Positions 7,692 through 15,260 of a DNA stretch of 64,000 bases are shown here, one piece after another. The stretch spans positions 1 to 64,000 of the forward strand of contig CAVPUV010000003.1 of assembly GCA_963708905.1 (NCBI GenBank), written 5' to 3'. Origin of the DNA: SHZL01 sp963708905. Lineage in GTDB: Bacteria > Pseudomonadota > Gammaproteobacteria > Xanthomonadales > SZUA-36. The translations under genes and the position numbers were made by a program. The stretch's first letter is position 1; each line of letters begins with the position of its first letter. The notes beneath the pieces were generated by a model, which searched no databases, had not been told where the DNA came from, and saw only the letters and a list, made by a program, of their open reading frames with translations.

Positions 7692-8997
7692 CCCCGTTTT
7701 CCACCAATCCACGATTGACACGCGCCATGACGATACCAACAGTATTTTCGGGCGTATCTCATCGCTGGTTTTGATGCTGGCCCTGCTTGCCGCCTGTGAC
7801 AGCGGCACGGATAGTCAATTATCCGTGACCACACAGGACGCGGCCGCCCTGCCCGAAAACTGGCGGCTGGAAATCCAGCTGCCGCAGGTGGTATTGCCCG
7901 TTGCCCTTCACCTGGCCAATGATTTATCCGCGGCCTGGCTGGAGAACGGCGCGGAGCGTGTGCCCGTTCCCGCCATCAGCCACAACGGCAGCCACCTGCA
8001 ATTGCGCTTTCCGGCTTTCAACAACACCTTTGAACTGGAAATGACGGAACAGCGCCTGGAGGGTGAACTGACCCTGGTCAAACTGGGTTACGAGCAGCTC
8101 ATGCCGGTCACCGGCAGCCGCGGCCTGGACTACCGTTTCACCGCCAGCCCGAAGGCGGCGGTCGACCTGACCGGCCGCTGGCAAGTCGTGTTTACCGACG
8201 ATGACGGCAACAAGACCGACGCGGTTGGAGAATTCGACCAGCAGGGCAGCCGCGTCGTGGGCACCTTTCTGACGCCAACGGGTGACTACCGTTACCTGCA
8301 GGGTGAAGTGGATGGCAGGCAGTTGCAGCTTTCGACCTTCGATGGCGCGCACGCTTTCGTTTTTATCGCGGAAATGAACGCTGATGGCGAACTGGCCGGA
8401 GACTTCTGGTCGGGCAGCCGTTGGCATGAAAGCTGGGTGGCGCGTAAAAACTTTGCAGCCAGGCTTCCGGACCCCTATACCCTGACCTACCTGAAAGAAG
8501 GATACGATTCGCTGGCATTCACTTTTCCCGACCTGGAAGGGCAGCCCACCTCCTTGTCCGACGGGAAATATAAGGGCAAGGTGGTGCTGGTGACCCTGTC
8601 CGGCAGCTGGTGCCCGAACTGTGCCGATGAAGTGGCTTTCCTGACGGAATATTTCCGCGACAACCAGGAACGCGGACTGGAAATCATCACCTTGCTGTAT
8701 GAACACTTCGAGGATTTCGAGCGGGCGGCAGCGCAAGGCCAGGCGCTGCGCGATCAATATCGTATCGATTATGACCTGTTGGTAGCCGGTACTTCTGACA
8801 AGACACAGGCAGCGCAAACCCTGCCCATGCTGAATCATGTGCTGGCTTTTCCGACGATGATTTTCATCGATCGCTCGGGAAGCGTACGGCGCATTTATAC
8901 CGGCTTTTCCGGGCCTGGTACCGGTGCCCACTACGCGCAGTTCGCGGCGGATTTCAAGCAGACAATGGATGAGCTGCTGGCCGAACCGGGTAGTTAG
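7684..8997 (+). CDS. Lipoprotein with C-terminal TlpA/thioredoxin-like domain
   Basis: A 437-residue protein. A hydrophobic segment ends in the lipobox LLAAC, preceded by an unusually long N-terminal stretch. A beta-rich region of about 220 residues follows; I do not recognise it. The C-terminal 150 residues form a TlpA/AhpC-like thioredoxin fold with redox motif SGSWCPNCADE and a cis-Pro segment AFPTMIF. A thiol-disulfide role at the cell envelope is likely; the substrate is unknown. The ATG overlaps the DUF779 stop, so the gene belongs to the aldehyde dehydrogenase unit. A structured repeat begins inside its stop codon. Confidence 0.75.
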   Translation: MNDPVFHQSTIDTRHDDTNSIFGRISSLVLMLALLAACDSGTDSQLSVTTQDAAALPENWRLEIQLPQVVLPVALHLANDLSAAWLENGAERVPVPAISHNGSHLQLRFPAFNNTFELEMTEQRLEGELTLVKLGYEQLMPVTGSRGLDYRFTASPKAAVDLTGRWQVVFTDDDGNKTDAVGEFDQQGSRVVGTFLTPTGDYRYLQGEVDGRQLQLSTFDGAHAFVFIAEMNADGELAGDFWSGSRWHESWVARKNFAARLPDPYTLTYLKEGYDSLAFTFPDLEGQPTSLSDGKYKGKVVLVTLSGSWCPNCADEVAFLTEYFRDNQERGLEIITLLYEHFEDFERAAAQGQALRDQYRIDYDLLVAGTSDKTQAAQTLPMLNHVLAFPTMIFIDRSGSVRRIYTGFSGPGTGAHYAQFAADFKQTMDELLAEPGS

Positions 8998-9149
8998 TGT
9001 CTGTCCATAAACGGGCATCCCAGCCCGTTATGGATTCGCTACGCAAAAACGTGGTTTTGCTGCGCTCACATTTTCAATGACTTACGTCATCGAAAATGGC
9101 GGCACATCCGTGTGCCGCATTAGCATGAGGCGTTTTTGGACGGGCACTA
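8995..9149. repeat. Multi-hairpin repeat, copy 1
   Basis: A 155-bp element filling the gap between two convergent genes. The outer ends TAGTGTCTGTCC and GGACGGGCACTA are complementary at 10 of 12 bases. Inside are four hairpins: 9005-9033 (stem CCATAAACGGGC/GCCCGTTATGG), one around GCAAAA/TTTTGC near 9043-9060, 9069-9098 (CATTTTCAATGAC/GTCATCGAAAATG, one mismatch) and 9099-9118 (GCGGCACA/TGTGCCGC). This is the most diverged of the three close copies. It contains the stop of the upstream gene and ends 1 bp before the stop of rpiA. Confidence 0.85.
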
Positions 9150-9150
9150 G

Positions 9151-9807
9151 TTAAAATTGTACAACGCCCGAAGGGGTGGCCATCAACACCACGTCCGCGG
9201 GGCGAATGGCGAACAAGCCGCAGGTTACCACTCCGGGGATGTTATTGATGCGTTTTTCCATCGCCACCGGATCGACCAGATCCATATTGTGTACGTCGAG
9301 AATGAGGTTGCCGTTGTCCGTTACGAAGCCCTGGCGTAATTCCGGTTGCCCACCGATGGCCAGCAAAGACCGGGCGACAAAACTGCGCGCCATGGGTATC
9401 ACTTCGATGGGTAGGGGGAATTTTCCCAATACGCCGACTTTCTTGCTTTCATCCACGATACAGACAAATTTACGGCTGGCGCCGGCGACGATTTTTTCCC
9501 GCGTCAGCGCGCCCCCGCCACCCTTGATCAGACGGCGATGAGCGTCAAACTCGTCCGCGCCATCGATATAGATGTCCAGTGTGCCTGCCAGATTGAGTTC
9601 GACTACCTCGATGCCAGCAGCCTTGAGCCGTGCGCTGCTCGCTTCCGAGGAAGAGACCGCGGCTTCGATGTGGATGTGGCCGGCGGCCAGCGCGTCAATG
9701 AAGCAATTGACGGTGCTGCCGGTGCCAACGCCGAGCATGGCATCTGCTTTGACAAAAGCCAGCGCCGCCTGCGCGACTTGCCGCTTTTGTTCCAGCTGTG
9801 TATTCAA
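9151..9807 (-). CDS. rpiA: Ribose-5-phosphate isomerase A
   Basis: A 218-residue cytosolic enzyme interconverting ribose 5-phosphate and ribulose 5-phosphate in the pentose phosphate pathway. Family motifs are VGVGTGSTVNCFIDAL (phosphate loop), DIYIDGADEFD (catalytic Asp region) and LIKGGGGALTREKIVA. Length is normal. The start is TTG at 9807, overlapping the TGA of the EVE gene before it, which suggests translational coupling. Confidence 0.95.
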   Translation of the reverse strand: MNTQLEQKRQVAQAALAFVKADAMLGVGTGSTVNCFIDALAAGHIHIEAAVSSSEASSARLKAAGIEVVELNLAGTLDIYIDGADEFDAHRRLIKGGGGALTREKIVAGASRKFVCIVDESKKVGVLGKFPLPIEVIPMARSFVARSLLAIGGQPELRQGFVTDNGNLILDVHNMDLVDPVAMEKRINNIPGVVTCGLFAIRPADVVLMATPSGVVQF

Positions 9808-10277
9808 GTTTTTACGGGTTCCAGGGCAAGGATGAAATCCCAGTGTTTTTTGCTGACCGGCAGGACCGACAGACGATTGCCCCGCCGCAGCAGCGCAAAA
9901 CCGTCCAGCTGACGCTCATATTGCTTCAGCTCGCTCAGGCTGATGATGCGCTTGGTCTTGCGCTTGTAACGTATATCCACCATTACCCAGCGGGGATTGT
10001 CGGGATCGCTTCGGGCATCGAAGTGTGGATCGTCCGGGTCGAATGCCGTGTGGTCGGGGTAGGCGCTGGAAGCCACTTCGGCGATGCCGGCGATACCCGG
10101 ACTCGGGCAATTGGAATGGTAGAAAAACACGAGGTCACCTTGACGCATGTCATCGCGCAGGGTGTTCCTGGCCTGATAGTTGCGCACGCCATCCCAATGG
10201 GTTTTCTTGCCCGGTGCATTTTTCAGGTCGTCGATGCTGAAAGCTTCCGCTTCGCTCTTGATCAGCCAGTAGTTCAT
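9804..10277 (-). CDS. EVE domain protein
   Basis: A 157-residue single-domain EVE (PUA-like) protein beginning MNYWLIKSE and containing THWDGVRNYQARNTLR and GDLVFFYHSN. EVE domains read modified bases in nucleic acids. In gammaproteobacteria a solitary copy often lies in this fau/zapA neighbourhood and its cellular role is unknown. I chose ATG 10277, where homology begins, over the ATG four codons upstream. Confidence 0.88.
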   Translation of the reverse strand: MNYWLIKSEAEAFSIDDLKNAPGKKTHWDGVRNYQARNTLRDDMRQGDLVFFYHSNCPSPGIAGIAEVASSAYPDHTAFDPDDPHFDARSDPDNPRWVMVDIRYKRKTKRIISLSELKQYERQLDGFALLRRGNRLSVLPVSKKHWDFILALEPVKT

Positions 10278-10321
10278 GGTCGATGGCACGTGCGCTGGTT
10301 GGAAATGGACATTGTCCCGGA

Positions 10322-10915
10322 TCAGGCGGTGCAGGTAAACCTGCCGTTTTCAGTAATCACCTGGTGCAGGCGAACATCCCATGGGTCCGCAGGCAGCTGG
10401 GGCACTTTCTGTACCTCGTAAGCAATACCGACGCGCAGCGGACAGCTGCGATCCGCCACCGCGGCCAGCGCCCGGTCATAGTAGCCGGCGCCCATACCCA
10501 GCCGGTGGCCGCATTCATCCCATGCGACCAGCGGCAGCAGCACCAGGTCCAGGTCCTGGGGCAGCACGACTTCACCTTCGTCCGGTTCTTCGATGCCAAA
10601 AAAGTTTCTGCCAAGTCGAGCAGCCGGGTGCCAGGATCGAAACTGCAGCCTGGGTGCGGTGGGGGCATCGATGATCACCGGCAGCACGATCTGCACTCCT
10701 CGCTGGCTGAGGATTTCCAGTGCGGGCCGCACATCGGGTTCACCATCGAAAGGAAGAAATGCCGACACAGAAACGCTGCCGGACTTTTCGACCAGCTCGA
10801 GTACTGTTTGATTGATGGCCTGATCCAATGAACGCCGCGCGGTCAGATCGATAGCCTGACGCCGCTGACGGACTTCTGTGCGTAGACGGCTTTTCAGCAA
10901 AGAAGAGCCCTCCAT
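10322..10915 (-). CDS. fau: 5-formyltetrahydrofolate cyclo-ligase
   Basis: A 197-residue enzyme that converts 5-formyl-THF to 5,10-methenyl-THF with ATP. The diagnostic motif is LVAWDECGHRLGMGAGYYDR near residue 130-150, with FLPFDGEPDV upstream. The ATG at 10915 falls inside the 3' closing stem of the 6S RNA; either the two overlap by about 6 bp or translation starts a few codons later (a TTG lies downstream). In Escherichia coli fau (ygfA) is co-transcribed with 6S RNA, matching the order here. Confidence 0.92.
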   Translation of the reverse strand: MEGSSLLKSRLRTEVRQRRQAIDLTARRSLDQAINQTVLELVEKSGSVSVSAFLPFDGEPDVRPALEILSQRGVQIVLPVIIDAPTAPRLQFRSWHPAARLGRNFFGIEEPDEGEVVLPQDLDLVLLPLVAWDECGHRLGMGAGYYDRALAAVADRSCPLRVGIAYEVQKVPQLPADPWDVRLHQVITENGRFTCTA

Positions 10916-11087
10916 GATACCGCTGCGGGCCGGTGACCTTGAACCAGTGGTTCAGGTGGGAAAGCTGGCCAGGCTTCAGGCTTTTCGCATGGTTGCGAAC
11001 ATGCACAACAGCATCCGGTTTTGCCATCCCGAGGTCTAAATGTAGGGACAAGGCATTTGACGGTCCCACTGGCAAATATCATAGAGG
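10910..11087 (-). ncRNA. ssrS: 6S RNA
   Basis: About 178 nt between zapA and fau on the same strand, the standard location. The ends form a 12-bp closing stem (CTCTATGATATT with GGTATCATGGAG, including G-U pairs). The 3' half contains CACCTGAACCACTGGTTCAAG followed by GCCCGCAGCGGTAT, closely matching the conserved 3' arm of E. coli 6S RNA (TTGAACCAAGGGTTCAAGG, GCCTGCGGCGGCAT). 6S RNA mimics an open promoter and binds sigma-70 RNA polymerase in stationary phase. Ends are estimates from the stem. Confidence 0.9.
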
Positions 11088-11095
11088 GCGATCCG

Positions 11096-11101
11096 ATTAT
11101 A
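11096..11101 (-). promoter_or_regulatory. -10 box of the 6S RNA promoter
   Basis: On the minus strand this reads TATAAT, a perfect sigma-70 -10 hexamer, 8-9 bases before the predicted 5' end of 6S RNA. The -35 region falls in the last codons of zapA and has no good hexamer. Confidence 0.65.
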
Positions 11102-11107
11102 GACCGA

Positions 11108-11404
11108 TCAAGCCTTTAGTGCATTATCGAGTTGATCTGCCAGCATGCGGATCTTGCTGTCGATCTTTTCCTTGCGGACATCTTCGTGGTTCTGCTTTTT
11201 CAACAATTCATCGCTGAAATTCAGCGCCGCCTGCAAAGCGATCCGCTCCAGCGACATCAGCCGGCCGGATTCCTTGATTTCCTTCATTCTCTCATCCAGG
11301 TGCCGGGCCGCCGCAATCAGGTCCTTGCGTTCATCAGGTGGACAGGCAAACTGGTATTTCCGGTCGAGAATGGTGATCGATACCGTTTCAGTTGGGCCAC
11401 TCAT
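11108..11404 (-). CDS. zapA: Cell division protein ZapA
   Basis: A 98-residue protein. The N-terminal globular part contains VSITILDRKYQFACPPDE, and a long C-terminal coiled coil follows. ZapA binds and bundles FtsZ at the division ring. Size and the GRLMSLERIALQAALN segment match the family. It lies directly upstream of 6S RNA and downstream of the TIGR02449-type coiled-coil gene, the usual order. Confidence 0.93.
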   Translation of the reverse strand: MSGPTETVSITILDRKYQFACPPDERKDLIAAARHLDERMKEIKESGRLMSLERIALQAALNFSDELLKKQNHEDVRKEKIDSKIRMLADQLDNALKA

Positions 11405-11453
11405 GATTTTTCCAGCTGGAAATTGACATAGCGAATATGACAGGTGATTGCGA

Positions 11454-11675
11454 TCAGGATTGTTCCAGTGCCTTGAGCCGATTGATCATGGCTTCAACTT
11501 TGGTGCGGGCCTCTTCATTCTTGGCCACCAGGCAAGCCCGATCAGCGACCAGCGATTCCTGCCGGCTGAGCAGGGAGTGGTTTTCTTCGCGCAGCTTGCG
11601 GCATTGTTCGAGCAGACTATGGAGCTGCAGTTCCAGCCGCTCAAGGTCTTTGCCGGTTTGCTCCAGGGTATCCAT
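11454..11675 (-). CDS. TIGR02449-family small coiled-coil protein
   Basis: A 73-residue protein predicted to be almost entirely coiled coil, with heptads through LERLELQLHSLLEQCRKL and ENHSLLSRQESL. It matches the short TIGR02449 family found next to zapA in many gammaproteobacteria and is similar in style to ZapB. A division role is likely from position only. Confidence 0.8.
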   Translation of the reverse strand: MDTLEQTGKDLERLELQLHSLLEQCRKLREENHSLLSRQESLVADRACLVAKNEEARTKVEAMINRLKALEQS

Positions 11676-11692
11676 CGCGTGACACTATAATC

Positions 11693-11774
11693 GGGGTCAG
11701 AGTAAAGTGCCAGAGTAGACTCGGATTTTTCTGACAACGGACAGCCTGTTACTCCGGCACTTTACTCTGACCCC
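11693..11774. repeat. REP-like inverted repeat (GGGGTCAGAGTAAAGTGCC type)
   Basis: GGGGTCAGAGTAAAGTGCC at 11693-11711 and GGCACTTTACTCTGACCCC at 11756-11774 are perfect inverted copies of 19 bp, and weaker pairing extends inward (AGAGTA/TACTCC). A further TCTGACCCC occurs at 11782-11790. Repeats opening with GGGGTCAGAGT are familiar as REP-like sequences linked to IS200-like REP-associated transposases. It sits in the divergent promoter region between the TIGR02449 gene and ygfB and may affect both. Confidence 0.82.
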
Positions 11775-11849
11775 TGCTGCCCTCTGACCCCGACTGTCCG
11801 GGAATGCTAACATTCCCGTCCGTGGAGACCATTTTGCATGGAGATTCTG

Positions 11850-12425
11850 ATGCCCGCTGATCCTTTACCTGATTTTCGCCATGTCCTGCTGATGAGTCAC
11901 GGTCGTCTGGACGCCGCCGAACTGGCGGAATGCCACGGCGTTCTGTGCGGCATGATCTGTGGTGAAACCGGCCATGGCGCGGAGGATTTTCTGGCCCACC
12001 TGGCGGCCCTGCAACTCCCGGTCGAAACAGACAGCGCATTACATCATGTGATGATTGAGGCGTTTGACAGCACCATGCAGCAGCTGGAAGATGAAGATCT
12101 GGGTTTCAACCTGTGGTTGCCAGACGACGAGCAGTCACTGGACGAAAGATCACAATCCCTGGCGCAGTGGTGTACAGGATTCCTTGCCGGTCTTGGCCTG
12201 GGTGGACCGCTACAGCCTTTGTCGAAGGAAGCCAACGAGGCATTGCATGACCTGCAGCAGATAGCCCAGGCTGGTTTTTCAACGCACGCCGATGACTGCG
12301 ACGAGGCGGCTCAGGAAGAAGAAAATGAACAGGCATTTTACGAAATTGTTGAATACGTCCGGGTCGTAACCTTGATCCTGCGCGAAGAGTTGCGCGGGCC
12401 GGGCGCAGACGATCAGATTCACTGA
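11850..12425 (+). CDS. ygfB: UPF0149 family protein YgfB
   Basis: A 191-residue acidic protein of the YgfB/YecA (UPF0149) family, containing ELAECHGVLCGMICG and the conserved QWCTGFLAGLGL, ending in EIVEYVRVVTLILREEL. In Pseudomonas, YgfB has been linked to control of beta-lactamase expression; here the role is unknown. ATG 11850 has GGAG six bases upstream; ATG 11838 has no ribosome site. It precedes pepP, as in Escherichia coli. Confidence 0.88.
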   Translation: MPADPLPDFRHVLLMSHGRLDAAELAECHGVLCGMICGETGHGAEDFLAHLAALQLPVETDSALHHVMIEAFDSTMQQLEDEDLGFNLWLPDDEQSLDERSQSLAQWCTGFLAGLGLGGPLQPLSKEANEALHDLQQIAQAGFSTHADDCDEAAQEEENEQAFYEIVEYVRVVTLILREELRGPGADDQIH

Positions 12426-12444
12426 ATCAGCGGAAGCCGCGCAA

Positions 12445-13752
12445 GTGATCAAACAAAAAGAATATGCAAAACGTCGCCGGCAGCTGATGCGCATGGCCGG
12501 AGAAGGCTCGATCATCATCCTGTGCGCGGCGCCGGCCCGTTTCCGCAACAGCGATGTGCAGTACCCCTATCGCCAGGATAGCGATTTTCTTTACCTCACC
12601 GGCTTTCGCGAACCCAAGGCCACGCTGGTGATGATCCCGGATAAAAATGGCGGCCGCAGCATTCTTTTTTGCCGCGAACGTGATCCGGAAAGGGAAATGT
12701 GGGATGGACCCATGGCGGGTTTGTCCGGCGCCGTGTCCCATTTTGGCATGGACGAGGCGTTTGCCCAAGATGACATTGGCAAGCGGCTCCCGGCCATGCT
12801 GCAGGATCGGGACAGGATTTATTACGACCTTGGCCGCACGCCGCTGTTCGACCAGCGCCTGATTGGCTGGCTCAATGAGTTCCGCGATAAACCACGCAAG
12901 ACCTTCCACGCGCCGGAAGAAATTCATGCACTGGATCATATGCTGCATGACCTGCGCTTATACAAGAGCCGCGAGGAACTGGTGGTCATGCAACACTCGG
13001 CGCAGGTCGCTATTGCCGCGCACGAGCGCGCCATGCAGCTGTGTCAGCCCGGTCTCAACGAGGCGGACCTGCACGCTGAAATACTGCATACCCTTACCAG
13101 GCACCAATGTGAGCCGTCCTACCAGGCCATTGTCGGTGGCGGCGCCAATGCCTGCATCCTGCATTACATTGCCAACAAGGATCTCTTGCATGCCGGTGAT
13201 CTGCTGCTGATCGATGCCGGCGCTGAATATGATGGTTATGCCTCCGACATCACCCGTACTTTTCCGGTCAGCGGCAAGTATTCGCCGGAGCAAAGGGATT
13301 TGTACCAGGTGGTGTTGGCCGCACAAGCAGCAGCCATCGACAAGGCACGGCCCGGCAACCCCTGGCAGCAAGTCCACGATGAGGCGGTGCGCATTGCCAC
13401 CCAGGGCATGATCGACCTCGGCATCCTCAAGCTCAGTCTGGATGATGAGCTTGCGCAGCAGGGTTACAAACACTTTTATGTACACAATACTGGTCATTGG
13501 CTGGGTCTGGATGTGCACGATGTCGGCGAGTATCAGATCGATGGCCACTCGCGGGAGCTGGAACCCGGTATGGTCATGACGGTGGAGCCGGGGATCTATA
13601 TACCGCCCAACGATACCAGTGTGAGAAAATGCTTCAGAGGACTGGGTATCCGCATCGAGGACAATGTGGCCATTACGAAGAAAGATCCGCTGGTGCTCAC
13701 GCAGAGCCTGGTAAAAACGCCAGATGATATTGAAGCTCTGATGGCTGGATGA
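12445..13752 (+). CDS. pepP: Xaa-Pro aminopeptidase
   Basis: A 435-residue cytosolic metallopeptidase removing N-terminal residues before proline. The N-terminal domain has YPYRQDSDFLYLTGF. The pita-bread catalytic domain has the metal ligands in LLLIDAGAEYDGYASD (two Asp), HNTGHWLGLDVHD (His), TVEPGIY (Glu) and RIEDN (Glu). The start is GTG 12445, 19 bp after ygfB. Length is normal. Confidence 0.95.
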   Translation: MIKQKEYAKRRRQLMRMAGEGSIIILCAAPARFRNSDVQYPYRQDSDFLYLTGFREPKATLVMIPDKNGGRSILFCRERDPEREMWDGPMAGLSGAVSHFGMDEAFAQDDIGKRLPAMLQDRDRIYYDLGRTPLFDQRLIGWLNEFRDKPRKTFHAPEEIHALDHMLHDLRLYKSREELVVMQHSAQVAIAAHERAMQLCQPGLNEADLHAEILHTLTRHQCEPSYQAIVGGGANACILHYIANKDLLHAGDLLLIDAGAEYDGYASDITRTFPVSGKYSPEQRDLYQVVLAAQAAAIDKARPGNPWQQVHDEAVRIATQGMIDLGILKLSLDDELAQQGYKHFYVHNTGHWLGLDVHDVGEYQIDGHSRELEPGMVMTVEPGIYIPPNDTSVRKCFRGLGIRIEDNVAITKKDPLVLTQSLVKTPDDIEALMAG

Positions 13753-13764
13753 TGAGCCAGCTTC

Positions 13765-14013
13765 AGCCCGCATGTTGCACCAGTACTCGTAGCGAGACGG
13801 TTCAGGAGTGCGTCATGGCTGGTTTTGTTCCGGGCATCCTGCCCTCCACCCTGCGGGCCGGCAAGGCCGTCCAAATCCGCTCCCGGCGGATTTGTCGCGA
13901 CCGAGGAGCGCGCAGGCATAGTCGACACTATGTCGAGCACTCCGACCGAGCGAAAGCCAGACAGGGCGTGCTCCTGGGCCGTCGCAGTAGTGGACTGGTG
14001 CAACATGCGGGCT
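13765..14013. mobile_element. MITE-like element with perfect 20-bp terminal inverted repeats
   Basis: AGCCCGCATGTTGCACCAGT at 13765-13784 and its exact inverse complement at 13994-14013 bound a 249-bp segment without a supported gene. Beyond the 20 bp the two ends stay partly complementary further inward. It lies between pepP and ubiH, which are normally adjacent. The first plausible start codon of ubiH (14005-14007) lies inside the right terminal repeat. No transposase is present, so this would be a non-autonomous element. Confidence 0.75.
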
Positions 14014-15256
14014 AGCACGCCGGCTGCACACTTCGACGTGGCCATTATCGGTGGCGGCCTGGTCGGGGCCAGCCTGGCCTGTGCACTGGCGCCGCTGGGA
14101 CTGAAAGTCGCCCTGCTCGAAGCGGTACCGCCGCGTGCCGCAGCACAGCCGAGTTACGATGACCGCACGCTGGCGCTCAGCGCCAGTTCCTGCCGGATTT
14201 TGCAGGGTCTGGCGGTTTGGCCGCTGCTGCAGGAGAACGCCACCGCCATTCGTGAAATCAGCGTCACCGAGCGGGACCGGCCCGGGCGGGTGGTGTTAAA
14301 CCCGCGGGAACTGGGCCTGGATTGTTTTGGTCATGTGGTGGAGGCGCGTGTTTTTGGCGCCGCGATCATGGCCATGCTGAGCGCCATGGAAACGGTGGAA
14401 TTCATCTGCCCGGCCCCGGTCAGTGCAATTGAATGCAACGCAAAAACCGCCCGTGTCTGGTTTGAGCGTAATGGCCAACACTGCAATCTGGAAGCGCGTC
14501 TGCTGGTAGGTGCTGACGGCGCCGATTCGGTGGTGCGTGAGGCGCTGGGTATCGCGGTGGCCAGACATGATTACCGTCAGACCGCCGTAATCTGCAATAT
14601 TTCAACGCAAAAACCCCATCAGGGCCGCGCTTTCGAGTGTTTTACACCCACTGGCCCATTTGCCCTGCTGCCGCATGTCAACGAGCGCTGCGGACTGGTG
14701 TGGAGCGTCGCCAGTGAAGACGCGGCCGGGTTGCTGGCCTTGTCGGACGATGAATTTCTGCGCCGTGCGCAGTTACTGTTTGGCGCGACGCTCGGATCGT
14801 GGCTCAAAGTAGGCAAACGCTCGGCCTATCCCTTGCGCCTGGTGCGCGCCCTCGAGGACATCGCGCGCGCGTGCGGTCATTATTGGCAATGCCGCCCATG
14901 CAATCCACCCGGTCGGTGCACAGGGCTTCAACCTGGGCTTGCGTGATGTGGCCACTCTGGCTGAAGTCATTGCCGCAGCTCTGGCGCAGGACCCCGCGGC
15001 TGATATCGGCCGGGTGCAATTGCTGCAGGCTTACAGTGACTGGCGGGCACCCGATCAGGCTGAGACGATAGCCTATGCCGATGGCTTGGTGAGGCTTTAT
15101 GCCAACCCGACGGGCCTGGCGGCCATGGCCCGCAGCCTGGGTTTGCTGGCTTATTCCCTGCTGCCGCCGTTGCGGCGCCAACTGGCCATCCGCGCCATGG
15201 GCTATCGCGGCCGGGTTCCCCGCCTGGCGCTCGGTGAGCCACTTGGCAACGCCTAG
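14005..15256 (+). pseudogene. ubiH: Ubiquinone-biosynthesis FAD hydroxylase UbiH, frameshifted
   Basis: Aromatic-ring FAD monooxygenase of ubiquinone synthesis. The first frame has the Rossmann motif VAIIGGGLVGASLACAL and GADGADSVVREALG. Near 14857-14870, in the run ATCGCGCGCGCGTGCGG, the frame must shift by +1 to continue as RAVIIGNAAHAIHPVGAQ GFNLGLRDVA, the second FAD motif, through to 15256. One extra base, or loss of one CG unit of the run, explains it. The C-terminal half is otherwise intact, so this is a recent lesion or a sequence error. The start is uncertain because the MITE-like element reaches into the 5' end. Confidence 0.85.
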
Positions 15257-15260
15257 TACC

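Noticed and set aside
8900..9018. Reading frames starting MPVYGQ on the minus strand at 9018 and 27550
   Set aside because: The shared start comes from two copies of the multi-hairpin repeat, not from related proteins; the 9018 frame is antisense to the thioredoxin lipoprotein and the 27550 frame is an over-long cysB.
10740..11075. Open reading frame of 111 codons on the minus strand between fau and zapA
   Set aside because: It lies inside the 6S RNA, whose conserved structure explains the sequence; the protein has no family features.
13825..14004. A 60-residue N-terminal extension of UbiH read from ATG 13825
   Set aside because: It is encoded by the MITE-like element and resembles nothing in the UbiH family.
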